From RGIG4079 sp045576735 (GTDB taxonomy: Bacteria > Bacteroidota > Bacteroidia > Bacteroidales > Muribaculaceae), in the NCBI GenBank assembly GCA_045576735.1, contig JAZNGZ010000062.1, positions 1-64,000 on the forward strand: a stretch of DNA of 64,000 bases, written 5' to 3'. Below the pieces are notes generated by a model. That model was not told the DNA's origin. It was given only the letters and a program-made list of their open reading frames with translations, and made no database searches. A program made the translations under genes and the position numbers. Below, piece by piece: positions 61,810-64,000 of this stretch (position 1 is its first letter; each line of letters begins with the position of its first letter).

Positions 61810-62919
61810 ATGAACGTTGACCGTATGATAACATTAGCCATTCATACCTATGAAAAGGCTGTTGCGCTTAAAATGACACTTGAAGGCGAAGGTGTTTCTG
61901 CGGTTATAAGTAATGTTAATTTGTCAAATCCGGCAATATCATCAGGTGTAAGGGTTCGAATCTATGAAAAAGATTTACCATTGGCATTGCGTATTGTAGA
62001 AAACCCTGAAATTTTTAGTTCTTCAGAGGGCTCTCAGTTGTCAAAGCCATCAATATTAGTACCTGTTGATTTTTCTGACTATTCATATAGGGCATGCTTA
62101 ATTGCATTTAGTTTGGCTAAATTACATAAAGCAAAGATTTCATTAATTCATTCTTATATTTATGCTCATACCATCGATAAATTTAGGCAGATGGGGAGCC
62201 AAGATATTTCGATTAAGGAGTTGAATGAAAAGATTGAGAAGAATGCTTATGACGAAATGTCTCATTTTTCAGATAAAATTAAAGAGCAAATTAAACTAGG
62301 TGTTATTCCGGCAGTAAAATTTGATACTTCTATTGTAGAAGGAGTGCCGGAAGATTCTATTGGAGAAAAAGCAAAATCGCTTAAGCCTCAAATTATAGTA
62401 ATGGGGACGCGTGGTTCGGGAAAAAAAGAAAAAGAGCTTATAGGTAGTGTTACCTGCGAAGTGTTGGATTCTTGTCATTTTCCCGTCTTTGCTGTTCCGG
62501 AATCAGCTAATATCTTTGAAATAAACGAACTGAGACACATATTATTTTTCTGCAATAACGAACATGAAGACATTGTAGCACTTGATACCCTATATAGACT
62601 TTTCCCCGATTTGTCATTAAATGTTACTATAGCAAACATACCACACAAGTCTATTACTATAATTGATTCATTCGTGTCAACCGAAAATGACTTAATTTCA
62701 TATTGTAAGGAAAATTATCCAAGATTTAATTTTAATCTACGTTCGATACCTCTTGATAATATTAATGCTGAATTTGCTAATATCGAAACTTATCAGCAGA
62801 TTGATTTAATAGTAGTGCCGAATAAGAAAAAGAATGTGTTTTCTAGGTTTTTCAATCCTAGCTTGGCTCATAAGATATTGTTACATGCCGATATTCCAAT
62901 GATGACAATCCCAGTTTAA
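61810..62919 (+). CDS. DUF2007-like / universal stress protein fusion
   Basis: A 369-residue protein. The first 70 residues (LAIHTYEKAVALKMTLEGEGVSAVIS and RVRIYEKDLPLALRIV) resemble the DUF2007 putative signal-transducing domain. A universal stress domain follows (about 80-235), starting ILVPVDFSDYSYRAC and carrying the ATP-binding motif GTRGSGKKEKELIGSVT. A second, degenerate USP-like half occupies 240-369, without that motif. The role is a stress response, not specified. It ends in a strong terminator. Confidence 0.85.
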   Translation: MNVDRMITLAIHTYEKAVALKMTLEGEGVSAVISNVNLSNPAISSGVRVRIYEKDLPLALRIVENPEIFSSSEGSQLSKPSILVPVDFSDYSYRACLIAFSLAKLHKAKISLIHSYIYAHTIDKFRQMGSQDISIKELNEKIEKNAYDEMSHFSDKIKEQIKLGVIPAVKFDTSIVEGVPEDSIGEKAKSLKPQIIVMGTRGSGKKEKELIGSVTCEVLDSCHFPVFAVPESANIFEINELRHILFFCNNEHEDIVALDTLYRLFPDLSLNVTIANIPHKSITIIDSFVSTENDLISYCKENYPRFNFNLRSIPLDNINAEFANIETYQQIDLIVVPNKKKNVFSRFFNPSLAHKILLHADIPMMTIPV

Positions 62920-62929
62920 CCTATAAGTA

Positions 62930-62969
62930 AAATAGAGTGGCAATGAATAGAACAATTGCCACTCTATTT
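62930..62969 (+). terminator. Terminator after the universal stress protein gene
   Basis: A 15-bp perfect stem: AAATAGAGTGGCAAT (62930-62944), 10-base loop, ATTGCCACTCTATTT (62955-62969). The A- and T-rich ends make it work in either direction. Confidence 0.88.
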
Positions 62970-63017
62970 GTATCATTTCTTTAACATCTAATACTTTTTA
63001 CTTTGGGTTATTGTCGC

Positions 63018-63025
63018 TATCTTTG
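63018..63025 (+). promoter_or_regulatory. Promoter -7 box of uvrB
   Basis: TATCTTTG is an exact match to TAnnTTTG, 18 bases upstream of the ATG at 63044. The -33 region is weak. No inverted repeat suggesting an SOS operator was recognised. Confidence 0.6.
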
Positions 63026-63043
63026 TATATAAATATTTTTGAC

Positions 63044-64000
63044 ATGAAATTTGAATTAGCTTCAATATACAAACCCACTGGAGATCAACCTCAAGCTATT
63101 GACCAATTAGTTGAGGGAATTAATTCAGGAACAAAGGCACAAACATTGCTAGGTGTAACAGGGTCGGGGAAGACATTTACAATGGCAAATGTTATAGAAC
63201 GAGTTCAACGGCCTACTCTAATATTAAGCCATAATAAAACTCTTGCTGCACAATTATATAGTGAGTTTAAATCATTTTTTCCTAATAATTCGGTACAGTA
63301 TTTTGTGTCGTATTATGATTATTATCAGCCTGAAGCCTATATCCCTTCGGTTGATAAATATATTGAAAAAGATTTGATGATTAATGATGAAATCGACAAA
63401 CTTCGATTAGCAACGACTTCTGCGTTGCTATCGGGAAGAAATGATGTGATTGTTGTTTCATCAGTATCATGTATCTATGGAATTGGTAATCCTGAAGACT
63501 TTCATAGTAACGTTATAGAGGTAAAAGTAGGACAAAAAATTGCTCGTAATGCTTTTTTACGTCAATTGGTTGATGCCTTATATAGTCGCAATGAAGTGGA
63601 GTTGTCACGTGGTACATTTAGGGTAAAAGGTGATACGGTTGATATTAGATTGGCATATGAAGAAATAGTGTTGCGTATATCATTTTGGGGAGATGAAATT
63701 GAAGCAATATCCACTGTTCATCCCGAAGATGGAGTATCCTTAGGCTCTCATGATAGATTTAAAATTTACCCTGCCAATATTTTTGTCACTTCGAGAGAAC
63801 GCCAAGCTTCTGCTATTGCTCAAATTCAACTAGACTTGGGGCAACAAGTAGATTTTTTTTATAAGGAGGCTCGTCCTATTGAAGCTAAGCGATTAAATGA
63901 GCGTGTGACATATGATGTAGAAATGATTAAAGAAGTTGGTCACTGTTCAGGAATTGAGAATTATAGTAGATACTTTGATGGACGTAACCCGGGTTCTCGT
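63044..64000 (+). CDS. uvrB: UvrABC excinuclease subunit B, N-terminal part (cut by window edge)
   Basis: A DNA-damage-recognition helicase-like subunit of nucleotide excision repair. The first 319 codons are present. Residues begin MKFELASIYKPTGDQPQAID, with Walker A in LLGVTGSGKTFTMAN (about 34-48), LSHNKTLAAQLYSEF, and the beta-hairpin region YYDYYQPEAYIPSVDKYIEK (about 92-111). SSVSCIYGIGNPEDF also fits the family. About half of the usual 670-680 residues is outside the window. Confidence 0.96.
   Translation, partial: MKFELASIYKPTGDQPQAIDQLVEGINSGTKAQTLLGVTGSGKTFTMANVIERVQRPTLILSHNKTLAAQLYSEFKSFFPNNSVQYFVSYYDYYQPEAYIPSVDKYIEKDLMINDEIDKLRLATTSALLSGRNDVIVVSSVSCIYGIGNPEDFHSNVIEVKVGQKIARNAFLRQLVDALYSRNEVELSRGTFRVKGDTVDIRLAYEEIVLRISFWGDEIEAISTVHPEDGVSLGSHDRFKIYPANIFVTSRERQASAIAQIQLDLGQQVDFFYKEARPIEAKRLNERVTYDVEMIKEVGHCSGIENYSRYFDGRNPGSR

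Overview
The window is AT-rich DNA from the chromosome of a member of the Bacteroidota, most likely order Bacteroidales (a Muribaculaceae- or Bacteroides-like gut anaerobe). The evidence is: many upstream regions carry the Bacteroidota sigma-factor pattern (TTTG or TTG, 19-21 bases, then TAnnTTTG) and there are no obvious Shine-Dalgarno sequences; there is a threonine operon with a phosphoglycerate-mutase-like protein in place of ThrB; a complete MoxR/Bat locus; a BspA-type leucine-rich-repeat surface protein with a type IX secretion-like tail; an enlarged NusB; and a menaquinone pathway with short MenE and MenF. The family-level guess is an inference. No tRNA, rRNA or CRISPR array was seen.

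Layout. 1-132: 3' end of an IS30-type transposase, cut by the window edge. 200-5242: threonine operon thrA, homoserine-kinase candidate, thrC. 5272-6984: hypothetical protein, PlsC-like acyltransferase and nitrilase-family amidase on the same strand. 6970-15172 (minus strand): housekeeping block sppA-lpxK-punA-thiL, then nusB, yajC, ybbR-domain protein and coaE. 15301-19877: DUF5686 outer-membrane protein, CYTH protein and rlmD. 20047-23691: the BspA-like gene with a 23-residue tandem-repeat array and a structured leader of about 330 nt. 24042-26756: ppdK. 26841-27091 (minus): a non-coding RNA with its own promoter and terminator, probably 6S-like. 27224-27922: Crp/Fnr regulator. 27919-40171 (minus): a 12-kb colinear cluster ftsY-rimO-menF-SGNH-SGNH-MBOAT-menD-menB-menC-menE, in which an O-acyltransferase cassette splits the menaquinone genes. 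40345-42433 (minus): rsmI and a PBP4-type carboxypeptidase. 42580-44878: TetR regulator, FabH-like and FabG-like enzymes. 45019-47094: DUF4290, rimM, a small acidic protein and an OmpA-like protein. 47167-51443: proS, a polyprenol glycosyltransferase and umuDC. 51535-52930: two HU-family proteins, the second fused to a transmembrane segment and a LysM-like domain. 53062-61341: moxR, DUF58 and batA-E with one extra membrane gene. 61532-62919: a small helix-turn-helix-like protein and a DUF2007/universal stress protein. 63044-64000: start of uvrB.

The genes are mainly core metabolism (threonine, pyruvate-PEP interconversion, menaquinone, CoA, thiamine), envelope biogenesis (LpxK, Bat, MBOAT/SGNH, PBP4, SppA) and information processing (NusB, RlmD, RimO, RimM, RsmI, FtsY, ProS, UvrB, UmuDC). 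Items most worth a second look are the membrane-anchored HU-LysM protein, the promoter-to-terminator ncRNA, the internal duplication in NusB, the BspA leader with mutually exclusive hairpins, and the acylation cassette inside the men cluster.
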